Source of the DNA: Phocaeicola abscessus CCUG 55929
Lineage (GTDB): Bacteria > Bacteroidota > Bacteroidia > Bacteroidales > Bacteroidaceae
Assembly: GCF_000312445.1 (NCBI RefSeq)
Contig: NZ_HE997186.1
Span: forward strand, 207,435-252,144
Direction: 5' to 3'
DNA: 44,710 nt
The notes under the pieces are model-generated. The model was not told where the DNA came from, did not search any database, and was given only the letters and a program-made list of their open reading frames with translations. Of this stretch, positions 8,550-17,135 are shown piece by piece. The position numbers were made by a program, and so were the translations under genes. How positions within the stretch are numbered: position 1 is the stretch's first letter; every line of letters starts with the position of its first letter.

Positions 8550-9725
8550 CTAAAAGCCCATCACTACATAAGCTTCGACCAACTGTTTCAGCGCCCGCTC
8601 GAGGACAGAACGCGGACTGCCGACATTTAAGCGCATAAACCCTTTCCCTTCTTCGCCGAAGAGAGCCCCATCGTTCAAAGCCAGATGCGCCTTGTCGACA
8701 AAGAAATCGTTCAATGCTTCCTGTGAAAGGCACAGCGCCCGACAATCCAACCAAACCAGGTATGAAGCGTGCGGTCGCAGCACACGGATCTTCGGGGTAT
8801 GCTCCTGCAAGAAATCAGCCGTATAATCGATGTTTCCCTGAATATAAGCAAGGCACTGGTCGAGCCATTCGGTCCCATGCGTGTAGGCGGCCTCCACCGA
8901 AAGAAAAGCGAAGACATGCCCCATATTCGATTCGCCCGCTTCCAAGAAAGTCTCGAAACGACGGTGCAACGCCTTGTCGTATATGATCGCCTGCGAAGCC
9001 GAGATACCCGGAATATTGAACGCCTTGCTCGGAGCCATGAAAGTAACGGAATTCATCTTCGCCCGCTCGCCGACCATGCAGAAAGGACGATGTCGATAAG
9101 GCGGCAACGTCAAGTCGGCATGGATTTCGTCGGACAAAACCAACACGCCTTCCTCGTAGCAAATCTCCGCCACCGCGCACAGCTCTTCTTCCTTCCAAAC
9201 CACCCCTCCCGGATTATGAGGATTGCAAAGGATAAAGAGTTTGCACCCCTTCACCTTCCGGCAGAAATCGTCGATATCCATACGATACACTCCGTCTTCC
9301 AAAATCAACGGATTGGTTACCACCTGACGCCCGTTGGCCAGGGAGACTTGACGGAAAGGATGATATACCGGCGGCTGAATCAAAATCTTGTCACCGCGTG
9401 CTGTAAAGCAATTTATCGCAAAAGCAATTCCCGGAACGATCCCCCCGACAAACGTAATCGCTCCTCGATCGACAGACATTCCGTAACGCGATTTCACCCA
9501 ATCGATAATAGACCGATAATATCCATCGTGCTCGGAGGTATAGCCCAGAATCTCTCTGTCGCAGCGCCGACGGATCGCGTCCAAGATAAAAGGAGGACTT
9601 GCGAAATCCATATCTGCCACCCAAAGCGGAATCAGGTCTGTTCTGCCCCAGTGTTTCTGCAAACCGGCCAGCTTGATAGCGGCAGTTCCTTCGCGATCGA
9701 TTATTCTGTCAAAATCGTAGATCAT
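8550..9725 (-). CDS. MalY/PatB-family PLP-dependent aminotransferase (probable cystathionine beta-lyase)
   Basis: A 391-residue fold-type I PLP enzyme of normal MalY/PatB length. It shows IPLWVADMDF near the N terminus, the NPHNPGG loop, Asp-Glu in LSDEIHADL, and the Schiff-base lysine in APSKAFNIPG. The family cleaves C-S bonds in cystathionine or cysteine conjugates, yielding pyruvate, ammonia and a thiol; some members act as aminotransferases. It is cytoplasmic. It is transcribed alone, divergent from the rhamnose operon, with a good promoter at 9752-9782. The substrate is assigned only to family level. Confidence 0.9.
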   Translation of the reverse strand: MIYDFDRIIDREGTAAIKLAGLQKHWGRTDLIPLWVADMDFASPPFILDAIRRRCDREILGYTSEHDGYYRSIIDWVKSRYGMSVDRGAITFVGGIVPGIAFAINCFTARGDKILIQPPVYHPFRQVSLANGRQVVTNPLILEDGVYRMDIDDFCRKVKGCKLFILCNPHNPGGVVWKEEELCAVAEICYEEGVLVLSDEIHADLTLPPYRHRPFCMVGERAKMNSVTFMAPSKAFNIPGISASQAIIYDKALHRRFETFLEAGESNMGHVFAFLSVEAAYTHGTEWLDQCLAYIQGNIDYTADFLQEHTPKIRVLRPHASYLVWLDCRALCLSQEALNDFFVDKAHLALNDGALFGEEGKGFMRLNVGSPRSVLERALKQLVEAYVVMGF

Positions 9726-9751
9726 GGTACATGCTTATTTTACGAGTCTTA

Positions 9752-9782
9752 CAAAATTAGATAAAAAGAAAGAAAAAACAAG
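9752..9782 (-). promoter_or_regulatory. Promoter of the MalY/PatB-type gene
   Basis: On the minus strand a -7 box TAATTTTG (9752-9759) is preceded after 19 bases by CTTG (9779-9782), close to the -33 consensus TTTG. It lies 26 bases upstream of the ATG at 9725. Confidence 0.6.
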
Positions 9783-9988
9783 ACTGTGCCCTGATATTTG
9801 TCTTTCGACCGTCGGCGTCGACATGCTGAAAGTAAAACTCCGGTTTCGGTGCTGCTAAATGGCTTGGCAAAACCGCCGCCCGAAGTTTTCCCGGATAAAG
9901 GATGGAGGCGGTATCAGTTATGCGTACGTCCTCATCCGGTACGGCAAAATTCCCGCATAAGGTGCAGCGACACAGAAAATTTAAGGGA

Positions 9989-10003
9989 AATTAATGTTCG
10001 TCA
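9989..10003 (+). promoter_or_regulatory. Motif upstream of rhaB, shared with the AraC-family gene
   Basis: AATTAATGTTCGTCA here differs by one base from AATTAATGTTCATCA at 21199-21213, which lies upstream of the AraC-type regulator. It sits 15 bases before the rhaB -7 box, where an activator could contact polymerase. A role as operator is inference. Confidence 0.35.
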
Positions 10004-10018
10004 CGCCGAATAATGCAT

Positions 10019-10026
10019 TAAATTTG
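10019..10026 (+). promoter_or_regulatory. -7 element of the rhamnose operon
   Basis: TAAATTTG fits TAnnTTTG exactly. The region 19-21 bases upstream has only a poor TTTG match, as expected for an activator-dependent promoter. The box overlaps a GTG at 10026 that would otherwise extend rhaB by ten residues, so translation should begin at the ATG at 10056. Confidence 0.6.
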
Positions 10027-10055
10027 TGGAGACAATAAAAAATAGAAACGAAACC

Positions 10056-11534
10056 ATGAAAAACGCCTGTTTCTTTGCGGTTGACTTAGGGGCAACCAGC
10101 GGTAGGACAATTGTCGGCTGCTTATCCGATCAGCAACTCGAACTGCAACAACTCACCCGTTTCCCCAATACCATCATTCAGGTCAACGGGCATTATTACT
10201 GGGATATTTACGCCCTCTACGGAGAAATCGTCAAAGGATTGAAAGAAGCGGCCGACCGACAAATCCCCATCCGATCCATCGGGATCGATACGTGGGGGGT
10301 CGACTTCGTCTTTATCGGCAAAGACGGCGAATTGTTGCGTACCCCTTACTCGTATAGAGATACGCAGACGGTCGGGGCACCCGAAGCTTACTTCAAAGAA
10401 ATATCGCGTCGGGAAGTGTACGGCCTCACCGGCATTCAGATCATGAACTTCAACTCGCTATACCAACTGCACGCCTTGTATCGGCGCGGCTGTTCCGCCT
10501 TGGCGGCGGCAGACAAAATCCTGTTTATGCCCGATGCATTAGGCTATATGCTAACCGGAAAGATGACGACCGAATACACGATAGCCTCCACCTCGCAGAT
10601 GCTGAATCCTCGCACCAAAAACTTCGAGGACAAATTGCTCGATGCGGCGGGCGTGAAAAGTGCGCAGTTCGCACCGATCGTACTGCCGGGCACTCGATTG
10701 GGCGTCTTAACGGACGAAGTACAGAAGCAGACCGGACTGGGTGCCATACCGATCGTTTCCGTTGCCGGGCACGATACCGCCTCTGCCGTCGCCTCGGTAC
10801 CTGCCGTGGGCGAACGCTTCGCATACCTGAGCTCCGGAACGTGGAGCTTAATGGGTATCGAAATCAAAGAGCCGATTATCAACGAGGAGAGCTTGGAAAA
10901 GAACTTTACCAACGAAGGCGGCGTAGAAGGCACCGTCCGTTTCCTGAAAAACATCTGCGGCATGTGGCTGCTGGAACGCTGCCGGGCAGAACGTCCCGTC
11001 CTGCGAGAATACGGTTACGACGAATTGAACCGGCTCGCCTCCGCATCACCGGCCTTTCGTAGTCTGATTAATCCGGACGCACCGTGCTTCGCCAACCCGA
11101 AATCGATGCCGAATGCCATCCGACAGTACTGCGAGCAAACGGAACAACCCGTGCCCGATACGGATGCCCGGCTGACGCGCTGCATCTTCGATAGTCTGGC
11201 GTTGCGTTATAAGCAAGTATTCAAAGATTTGCAGCAAATGGCTCCATTCCCCATTGAACGGTTGCATATCATCGGCGGAGGATCGAAAAACGAACTCCTC
11301 GACCAGTTCGCAAGTAATGCGCTCGGGATCCCCGTAACAGCTGGACCAACAGAGGGGACGGCCATCGGAAATCTCATGATGCAAGCCAAAGCCGACGGTA
11401 TCGTCGCCACGATCGAGGACATGCGGGCGCTGATTCGCGCATCGGCCGAAACCAGATCATTCGAACCGCAGGATAACGACCTGTGGGAAGCAGGATACAG
11501 GAAGTATCTAACCGTTTACCGCGACGATTTATAA
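10056..11534 (+). CDS. rhaB: Rhamnulokinase
   Basis: A 492-residue FGGY-family kinase from the ATG at 10056. The N-terminal phosphate motif DLGATSGRTIVG is typical of RhaB, and the C-terminal ATP site appears as HIIGGGSKNELL. GIDTWGVDF is the conserved sugar-binding stretch with the catalytic Asp region. The enzyme phosphorylates L-rhamnulose to L-rhamnulose 1-phosphate in the cytoplasm. It leads an operon followed by the isomerase, permease and aldolase, which confirms the substrate. The start is set by the -7 box at 10019-10026, which leaves only the ATG downstream of transcription initiation. Confidence 0.95.
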   Translation: MKNACFFAVDLGATSGRTIVGCLSDQQLELQQLTRFPNTIIQVNGHYYWDIYALYGEIVKGLKEAADRQIPIRSIGIDTWGVDFVFIGKDGELLRTPYSYRDTQTVGAPEAYFKEISRREVYGLTGIQIMNFNSLYQLHALYRRGCSALAAADKILFMPDALGYMLTGKMTTEYTIASTSQMLNPRTKNFEDKLLDAAGVKSAQFAPIVLPGTRLGVLTDEVQKQTGLGAIPIVSVAGHDTASAVASVPAVGERFAYLSSGTWSLMGIEIKEPIINEESLEKNFTNEGGVEGTVRFLKNICGMWLLERCRAERPVLREYGYDELNRLASASPAFRSLINPDAPCFANPKSMPNAIRQYCEQTEQPVPDTDARLTRCIFDSLALRYKQVFKDLQQMAPFPIERLHIIGGGSKNELLDQFASNALGIPVTAGPTEGTAIGNLMMQAKADGIVATIEDMRALIRASAETRSFEPQDNDLWEAGYRKYLTVYRDDL

Positions 11535-11562
11535 AGTATAATTCACCATTAATGATAAAACC

Positions 11563-12816
11563 ATGAAAGAAAATCTGATTACAAAAGCTTACGAGATTGC
11601 GAAAGAACGTTATGCCGCCGTCGGCGTAGATACCGACAAAGCGATCGAAATATTAGAGAAGACGCCGATCTCCCTGCATTGCTGGCAGGCCGATGACGTA
11701 GTGGGCTTCGAACGCAACGAGGCAGTATCCGGAGGTATTCAAACCACGGGGAATTATCCCGGCAGGGCACGGAACATCGACGAACTGCGTGAAGATATCA
11801 ACCAGGTGACCTCCCTACTCGCCGGTACGTTCCGCTTGAACCTGCACGAGATCTATGGCGAGTTTGACGGTCGATCCGTCGACCGCGACGAAGTGGAAAC
11901 CAAACATTTCCAAGGCTGGATCGACTGGGCGAAAACCAACGGCCTGAAGTTGGATTTCAATTCGACGAGCTTCTCTCACCCCAAGAGCGGTTACCTGACG
12001 TTAGCCAATCCAGACAAGGGCATCCGCGATTTCTGGATCGAACACACCAAACGTTGCCGGCGCATTGCCGAAGCGATGGGTGAGGCACAAGGTGATCCCT
12101 GCATCATGAACATCTGGATTCACGACGGCTTAAAAGATCTAACCGTCGAACGCATGCGGTATCGGGAAATCCTGAAAGATTCGCTCGACGAAATACTCGC
12201 CGAAAAGCTACCACACATGAGACCTTGCCTGGAAGCCAAACTCTTTGGCATCGGCATGGAAAGTTATACGGTGGGCTCGCACGACTTCTATGTAGGTTAC
12301 TGCTCGAAGCACAACGTGATGTATACGTTAGACACCGGCCACTACGAACAGACGGAGAACGTGAGCGACATGGTGGCTTCGTTGCTCTTATTCGTTCCGG
12401 AGCTCATGCTGCACGTCAGCCGTCCTGTCCGCTGGGATTCCGATCACGTCACCATCATGAACGATCAGACGCTCGATCTGTTCAAAGAATTGGTACGTTC
12501 CGAAGCCTTAAACCGCGCCCATATCGGCCTCGACTACTTCGATGCCTCCATCAACCGCATCGGCGCTTATATCATCGGTACCCGTGCCACGCAGAAGTGC
12601 CTGCTCTCCGCTCTTCTGGAACCGTTGGCCACGTTACGCAAATACGAGGACGAAGGCAAATGGTTCGAACGTCTGGCACTGCTCGAAGAGGCTAAGACAC
12701 TTCCGTTCGGCGCCGTTTACGACTACTTCAACCAAAAGCATGACGTGCCCGTGGGGGAGGCGTTCATCCCTTCCGTCGAAGCGTACGAAGCTACGGTTAC
12801 ATCGAAGAGGAGATAA
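11563..12816 (+). CDS. rhaA: L-rhamnose isomerase
   Basis: A 417-residue protein of normal RhaA length. Near the N terminus HCWQADDVVGFE is characteristic, followed by GGIQTTGNYPG. Metal and substrate residues lie in DFNSTSFSHP, the EAKLFGIGMESYTVG stretch, and TLDTGHYEQTENV. The enzyme interconverts L-rhamnose and L-rhamnulose with divalent metal (Mn preferred) in the cytoplasm. It starts 28 bases after rhaB and ends six bases before rhaT, so all are co-transcribed. In the Bacteroides literature the isomerase is sometimes named rhaI. Confidence 0.96.
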   Translation: MKENLITKAYEIAKERYAAVGVDTDKAIEILEKTPISLHCWQADDVVGFERNEAVSGGIQTTGNYPGRARNIDELREDINQVTSLLAGTFRLNLHEIYGEFDGRSVDRDEVETKHFQGWIDWAKTNGLKLDFNSTSFSHPKSGYLTLANPDKGIRDFWIEHTKRCRRIAEAMGEAQGDPCIMNIWIHDGLKDLTVERMRYREILKDSLDEILAEKLPHMRPCLEAKLFGIGMESYTVGSHDFYVGYCSKHNVMYTLDTGHYEQTENVSDMVASLLLFVPELMLHVSRPVRWDSDHVTIMNDQTLDLFKELVRSEALNRAHIGLDYFDASINRIGAYIIGTRATQKCLLSALLEPLATLRKYEDEGKWFERLALLEEAKTLPFGAVYDYFNQKHDVPVGEAFIPSVEAYEATVTSKRR

Positions 12817-12822
12817 TGAGTC

Positions 12823-13833
12823 ATGGAAATCGTCATCGGATTAATTATCATCGCTATCGGCGCCTTTTGTCAGTCGAGCAGTTATGTTCCCATCAATAAA
12901 ATAAAAGATTGGAGCTGGGAAAGTTATTGGATGGTGCAAGGGATCTTCGCGTGGCTGATATTTCCTTTCTTAGGCGCCTTATTGGCGGTTCCTTCCGGCT
13001 ATTCCTTATTCGACGTATATGGGGCTAATCCCTCCTCGACCTTATGGGCGATCTTCTTCGGCATTTTATGGGGTATCGGCGGATTGACTTTCGGCTTATC
13101 CATGCGATACTTGGGAGTAGCCTTAGGACAATCCATCGCCTTGGGCACCTGCGCTGGTTTAGGCACCATCCTCACCCCCGTTTTTACCGGTAACACGGAC
13201 GATCTGACCACCCCCGTCATCGTAGGGGTGGCTGTAACCTTGATCGGTATCGGCATCATTGGGTATGCGGGGCGTTTGAAATCGGCCGAATTGAGCGACG
13301 AAGAGAAGAAGAAAGCCGTCAAGGACTTCAACTTCCCGAAAGGCATCTTCGTCGCTTTGCTCGCCGGATTCATGAGCGCCTGTTTCAGCATCGGACTCGG
13401 ATTCGGAGAACCTTTGCATTTCGCAGAAAGCAAGGAGATCTTCCAAACGCTGCCCGCCACCTTTATGGTTACTTTGGGAGGATTTATCACCAATGCCGTT
13501 TATTGTTTTTATCAGAACTCGAAGCATCAGACCTGGAGCGATTACGGCAATACTTCGCTATACCTGAACAACCTTCTCTTCTGTGCCCTGGCGGGCATCC
13601 TCTGGTACAGTCAATTCTTCGGTTTAAGCTTGGGGAAAGGTTTTCTGGCTTCATCGGCCGTCCTGCTTACCTTCTCGTGGTGTATCCTGATGGCACTTAA
13701 CGTCACGTTCAGCAATGTCTGGGGGATTCTTCTGAAAGAATGGAAAGGATGCAAGAGGAAGACCATCTCATGGCTGGTTGCCGGATTGGTCGTATTGATT
13801 ATATCCTCCTTCCTGCCGCAATTATTAAAATAA
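12823..13833 (+). CDS. rhaT: L-rhamnose/proton symporter
   Basis: A 336-residue inner-membrane protein with about ten hydrophobic segments and no cytoplasmic domain. The N-terminal stretch with QSSSYVPINKIKDWSWESYW and the glycine-rich GILWGIGGLTFGLSMRYLG are typical of the RhaT (drug/metabolite transporter superfamily) family. It imports L-rhamnose with a proton. It lies six bases after rhaA and 19 before the aldolase ATG. In Bacteroides this gene is often called rhaP. Confidence 0.95.
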   Translation: MEIVIGLIIIAIGAFCQSSSYVPINKIKDWSWESYWMVQGIFAWLIFPFLGALLAVPSGYSLFDVYGANPSSTLWAIFFGILWGIGGLTFGLSMRYLGVALGQSIALGTCAGLGTILTPVFTGNTDDLTTPVIVGVAVTLIGIGIIGYAGRLKSAELSDEEKKKAVKDFNFPKGIFVALLAGFMSACFSIGLGFGEPLHFAESKEIFQTLPATFMVTLGGFITNAVYCFYQNSKHQTWSDYGNTSLYLNNLLFCALAGILWYSQFFGLSLGKGFLASSAVLLTFSWCILMALNVTFSNVWGILLKEWKGCKRKTISWLVAGLVVLIISSFLPQLLK

Positions 13834-13852
13834 GCTACATATTTTGAACATC

Positions 13853-14662
13853 ATGAATTCTATTTTAATCAACAGACCGATCCTCGCCAACGAGATCGAA
13901 AAAATAAGCGAAGTGGCGGGCTACCTCTGGCAGAACGGCTGGGCGGAACGCAACGGCGGCAATATCACCGTCAATATCACCGAATATGCCGACGATGGTG
14001 TCAGAGCGTTGCCCGCCATCAGCAAAGTCAAGCCCATCGGTATCAGGTTGCCGTCGTTGAAAGGTTGCTATTTCTATTGCAAAGGCACAGGAAAGCGGAT
14101 GCGTGACCTCGCCCGGCGACCGATGGAAAACGGAGCTGTCATCCGCATCCTGGACGACTGTGCCCATTACGTGATCATAGCCGACCAGCCCGTCGATCCC
14201 ACGAGCGAGCTTCCCTCCCACCTGTCCATACACAGTCGTCTGATCGAAACGGGGTCACCTTACAAAGCCACCGTCCATACCCATCCCATCGAATTGGTGG
14301 CGATGAGCCATTCCAAGGAATTCCTGAAGAAAGACGTGCTGACGCAGATATTGTGGAGCATGATTCCCGAGACGAAAGCATTCTGCCCCTTGGGCTTAGG
14401 CGTCGTCCCTTACGAGCTTCCCGGATCCGAAGCGTTGGCGAACGGTACGTTGGCGGAGTTGGAAGATTACGACGTGGTTCTTTGGGAAAAACACGGCGTT
14501 TTTGCCAAAGGGTTGGATGTCATGGATGCCTTCGATCAGATCGACGTACTCTCCAAGAGTGCGAAGATCTATATAGCCGCCAGAAGCATGGGGTTCGAAC
14601 CGGAAGGTATGAACGACTCCCAGTTGAAAGCAATGAGCATCGCATTTCACTTGCCCAAATGA
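13853..14662 (+). CDS. rhaD: Rhamnulose-1-phosphate aldolase
   Basis: A 269-residue class II aldolase from the ATG at 13853; an in-frame TTG at 13844 would add only three residues. Signature features are NGWAERNGGNITVN near the N terminus, the zinc ligands in TVHTHPIE, and a further His in LWEKHGVFAKG. It splits L-rhamnulose 1-phosphate into dihydroxyacetone phosphate and L-lactaldehyde. Its last four bases ATGA overlap the start of a lytic transglycosylase, an unusual coupling. In Bacteroides this gene has been called rhaA. Confidence 0.95.
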   Translation: MNSILINRPILANEIEKISEVAGYLWQNGWAERNGGNITVNITEYADDGVRALPAISKVKPIGIRLPSLKGCYFYCKGTGKRMRDLARRPMENGAVIRILDDCAHYVIIADQPVDPTSELPSHLSIHSRLIETGSPYKATVHTHPIELVAMSHSKEFLKKDVLTQILWSMIPETKAFCPLGLGVVPYELPGSEALANGTLAELEDYDVVLWEKHGVFAKGLDVMDAFDQIDVLSKSAKIYIAARSMGFEPEGMNDSQLKAMSIAFHLPK

Positions 14663-15657
14663 CAAGGCTGAATAAAACTTGGATGACGATCGTACTGATG
14701 CCGCTTCTCCTCTCGCCGGCGTTAGCGAATGGCAGCAGTCGCACGGCTCCGAAGGCAACCACAAACGATACGGCGCGCATCGAGCAGGATCCGGCAGACA
14801 AGCCTGTCGAATACAGCGTTTTGGACATACCGGTCTCCGTCGAATTCTGCGGAAAGACGATAGATCTGACCCGATTCGACCGGCGAGAACGAATGGACAG
14901 AGAATTGCTCGCATTCATGTACATGCACAGTACTTCGTTGCAAATGATCAAACGCGCCAACAGATACTTTCCCGCGATAGAACCCATTCTGAAAAGTAAC
15001 GGTATACCCGATGACTTCAAGTACCTGATGACCATCGAAAGCAACGTGAACCCTACGGCCAGATCGAAAGCCGGAGCGGCCGGTCTATGGCAATTCATGC
15101 CTGCGACGGGCAGAGCATACGGCTTGGAAGTGAATGACAACATAGACGAGCGATACCATGTAGAGAAAGCGACCCGGGCAGCTTGCAGATATTTGAAAGA
15201 GGCTTACGACAAATACGGCGACTGGGTCGCCGTGACCGCTTCGTACAATGCAGGGCAAGCGCGTATCTCGCAACAGTTGGAAAAACAAGCGGTGACAAAC
15301 TCGTTAGACCTGCACCTGATCGAGGAAACCGCCCGATACGTATACCGTATCTTGGCAGCGAAAATCATGTTCCACCGCCCCGGTACCTTCGGCTTCCGCC
15401 TCAAGGCGGCCGACCTCTATCCTGTCATCCCTTGTAAAGAATATGCCATAACCCACGAGATCCCGAACTTAGTTTCGTGGGCTAAAACCAAGAATATAAA
15501 TTATAGCATTCTGAAACAAATGAATCCCTGGTTAAGGGAAGATAAATTATTGAACAAAACTCATCGAACCTATATCTTGCATGTACCGACGAAAGAAGGC
15601 CTGTATTACGATCCACATAAAACAATAGCTTATGATGAGCGATGGATAACAAAATAA
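14659..15657 (+). CDS. Secreted lytic transglycosylase (MltD-like)
   Basis: A 332-residue protein starting at the ATG that overlaps the rhaD stop; a longer open frame back to 14353 runs antiparallel in sense through rhaD and is not real. A signal peptide (about residues 1-24, ending SPALA) is followed by an SLT domain with the catalytic Glu in MTIESNVNP, then GAAGLWQFMPATG and ASYNAG. The C-terminal part (EIPNLVSWAKTKNINYSIL) resembles a LysM-like module. The family cleaves the glycan of peptidoglycan to 1,6-anhydro-muropeptides in the periplasm. Its place at the end of the rhamnose operon has no obvious metabolic logic. Confidence 0.9.
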   Translation: MTRLNKTWMTIVLMPLLLSPALANGSSRTAPKATTNDTARIEQDPADKPVEYSVLDIPVSVEFCGKTIDLTRFDRRERMDRELLAFMYMHSTSLQMIKRANRYFPAIEPILKSNGIPDDFKYLMTIESNVNPTARSKAGAAGLWQFMPATGRAYGLEVNDNIDERYHVEKATRAACRYLKEAYDKYGDWVAVTASYNAGQARISQQLEKQAVTNSLDLHLIEETARYVYRILAAKIMFHRPGTFGFRLKAADLYPVIPCKEYAITHEIPNLVSWAKTKNINYSILKQMNPWLREDKLLNKTHRTYILHVPTKEGLYYDPHKTIAYDERWITK

Positions 15658-15690
15658 AGTAAGCGACAGACCGTGAATTCATCGCAGATT

Positions 15691-15722
15691 TTTGGTCGGT
15701 CTAAAGTTTTTATATAATTTTG
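15691..15722 (+). promoter_or_regulatory. Promoter of tatA-tatC
   Basis: A -33 TTTG at 15691-15694 and a -7 TAATTTTG at 15715-15722 are separated by exactly 20 bases, the best consensus Bacteroidetes promoter in the window. The predicted start is near 15729, about 17 bases before the tatA ATG. Confidence 0.8.
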
Positions 15723-15745
15723 AACGGTAATTTAAAACATAAAAG

Positions 15746-15958
15746 ATGATGAATCAATTATTATTTTTAGGCAATTTAGGCATGCAGGAAATCATTCTGA
15801 TCGCTTTCGTCATCCTGCTCCTCTTTGGCGGAAAGAAGATTCCGGAGCTGATGAAAGGTATCGGCAAGGGCGTTAGAAGTTTCAAAGACGGTGTAAGCGG
15901 CATCGAGAAAGAGATCACCGATGCAGCCAACGAAGAAGATAGAAAAGAACAGAAATAA
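15746..15958 (+). CDS. tatA: Twin-arginine translocase subunit TatA
   Basis: A 70-residue protein with one N-terminal membrane helix (about residues 10-27), the hinge motif LFGGKKIPEL, and an amphipathic helix with alternating Gly/Lys (IGKGVRSFKDG), followed by a short acidic tail. TatA polymerises to form the passage for folded twin-arginine substrates in the inner membrane. ATGs at 15746 and 15749 are both possible starts. It is nine bases ahead of tatC. No TatB is present nearby, so this protein probably serves both A and B roles as in other minimal TatAC systems. Confidence 0.93.
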   Translation: MMNQLLFLGNLGMQEIILIAFVILLLFGGKKIPELMKGIGKGVRSFKDGVSGIEKEITDAANEEDRKEQK

Positions 15959-15967
15959 CCTTCCCGC

Positions 15968-17038
15968 ATGACCGCTCGACAGAATCCTGACGCGATGTCA
16001 TTTTGGGAACATTTAGACGTATTAAGGGGCATTCTTTTCAAGATTGCCCTTATTACTCTTCTATTCGCAGCAATAGCATTCGCTTTCAAAGAGACCTTGT
16101 TCAACATCATTTTAGCTCCTAAGAATGATGATTTCATTATTTACAAATTCTTCCGATCTATAAGCCGTATTTTCTCCTCCGACGGGAACGACGGACACTT
16201 TGCCGTACAGCTGATCAATACCGGATTGGCCAAGCAGTTCGTCATACACATGAAAGCCGCCATTTACGCTGGCTTTTTAGTTGCTGCCCCCTATACGCTC
16301 TATCAACTCTTCCGGTTCGTTTCGCCCGCTTTGTATACCAACGAGCGCAAATATGCCGTCAAAGTATTGGGTGGCGGGGGAATCATGTTCGCATTCGGAG
16401 TATTGCTCAGCTATTTCCTCATATTCCCACTCACGTTCCGCTTCTTGGGCACTTATCAGGTGAGCGAAGAGGTGGTGAATATGATTTCTTTGGAATCGTA
16501 CATGGATACCTTGATGATGCTCTGCGTGATGATGGGTATCGTATTCGAGATCCCCATCCTCTGCTGGCTGTTTGCCAAATTCGGCTTCCTAACCGCCGAA
16601 TTCATGCAGAAATACCGTAAGCATGCAGTAGTCATCCTGCTGGTCGTCTCGGCGGTCATCACGCCTACGGCCGACATCTTCACCCTTACCGTAGTGGCGC
16701 TACCGATGTGGATTCTCTATGAAGCAAGCATCCTCATCGTACAGCGTACGAAGGCTGCTCAGAAAGCGCAGGAAGCATTGGAAGAAGAGGAAGAACGCAA
16801 AGAAGACGAAGCTTGGAGAGCTAGACAGCAGGCTAAAGAACGACAGACGCAAGAATCGGAAACGGTCGCGCGAGACGGGGAAGCAGAAAATCAACCGGAA
16901 GACTATAATCAGACATACCATTACTATGACGACCGCATCCCCGACGAGAAAAAAACTCCTGCTCCTCCGAAGAGGAACAAACAGCAGGAAAACCTGAAAA
17001 GGCTCAAGCGAAGCAGAAAGAAAAAGAAAAGGAAATAA
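15968..17038 (+). CDS. tatC: Twin-arginine translocase subunit TatC with long charged tail
   Basis: A 356-residue protein. Residues about 1-255 form the TatC core with six membrane segments, starting with the conserved FWEHLDVLRG that recognises the twin-arginine signal. Residues from about 260 to 356 are an added, highly charged tail rich in Glu, Lys, Arg and Gln, ending in a basic Lys/Arg cluster. TatC is the substrate receptor of the translocase. Escherichia coli TatC lacks such a tail (258 residues). The operon ends at the terminator at 17074-17115, and the convergent neighbour encodes a probable Tat substrate. Confidence 0.95.
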   Translation: MTARQNPDAMSFWEHLDVLRGILFKIALITLLFAAIAFAFKETLFNIILAPKNDDFIIYKFFRSISRIFSSDGNDGHFAVQLINTGLAKQFVIHMKAAIYAGFLVAAPYTLYQLFRFVSPALYTNERKYAVKVLGGGGIMFAFGVLLSYFLIFPLTFRFLGTYQVSEEVVNMISLESYMDTLMMLCVMMGIVFEIPILCWLFAKFGFLTAEFMQKYRKHAVVILLVVSAVITPTADIFTLTVVALPMWILYEASILIVQRTKAAQKAQEALEEEEERKEDEAWRARQQAKERQTQESETVARDGEAENQPEDYNQTYHYYDDRIPDEKKTPAPPKRNKQQENLKRLKRSRKKKKRK

Positions 17039-17073
17039 AAAGGTCTGGATGGGTTCCGCAAGGATCAAAAATA

Positions 17074-17115
17074 AAAGTGGCTGTGCCGAAACGAAAGTTT
17101 TGGCGCAGCCACTTT
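17074..17115. terminator. Bidirectional terminator between tatC and the Gfo/Idh gene
   Basis: A 14-bp stem pairs 17074-17087 (AAAGTGGCTGTGCC) with 17102-17115 (GGCGCAGCCACTTT), with one G.U pair and a 14-base loop. It is followed by TATTTATTT on the plus strand and bordered by A-rich sequence on the left, so it can act for both convergent genes. Confidence 0.85.
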
Positions 17116-17135
17116 ATTTATTTGTCAATTCCCGA

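Larger units (their letters stand above)
9726..10018. other. Intergenic region upstream of rhaB, GC-richer block with inverted repeats
   Basis: This divergent gap of about 300 bases holds the two promoters at its ends. The middle (about 9800-9975) is richer in G and C than usual intergenic DNA here and contains small inverted repeats, for example TCGAC/GTCGA around 9807-9823 and CTTTC/GAAAG around it. The small open frames crossing it give no recognisable protein. It could be a structured leader, a small RNA or a decayed gene fragment; I cannot decide between these. Confidence 0.3.

Noticed and set aside
9798..10013. A 71-residue open frame upstream of rhaB
   Set aside because: No recognisable domain, basic random-looking composition, and it runs into the rhaB promoter; treated as non-coding.
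14353..14658. N-terminal extension of the lytic transglycosylase frame
   Set aside because: The extension lies wholly inside rhaD in another frame and is Arg-rich nonsense; a signal peptide starts right at the ATG at 14659.
15668..15702. Terminator (AGACCG/CGGTCT) after the lytic transglycosylase
   Set aside because: Only a 6-bp stem with a 23-base loop, and it overlaps the tatA -33 element; not strong enough to list as a terminator.
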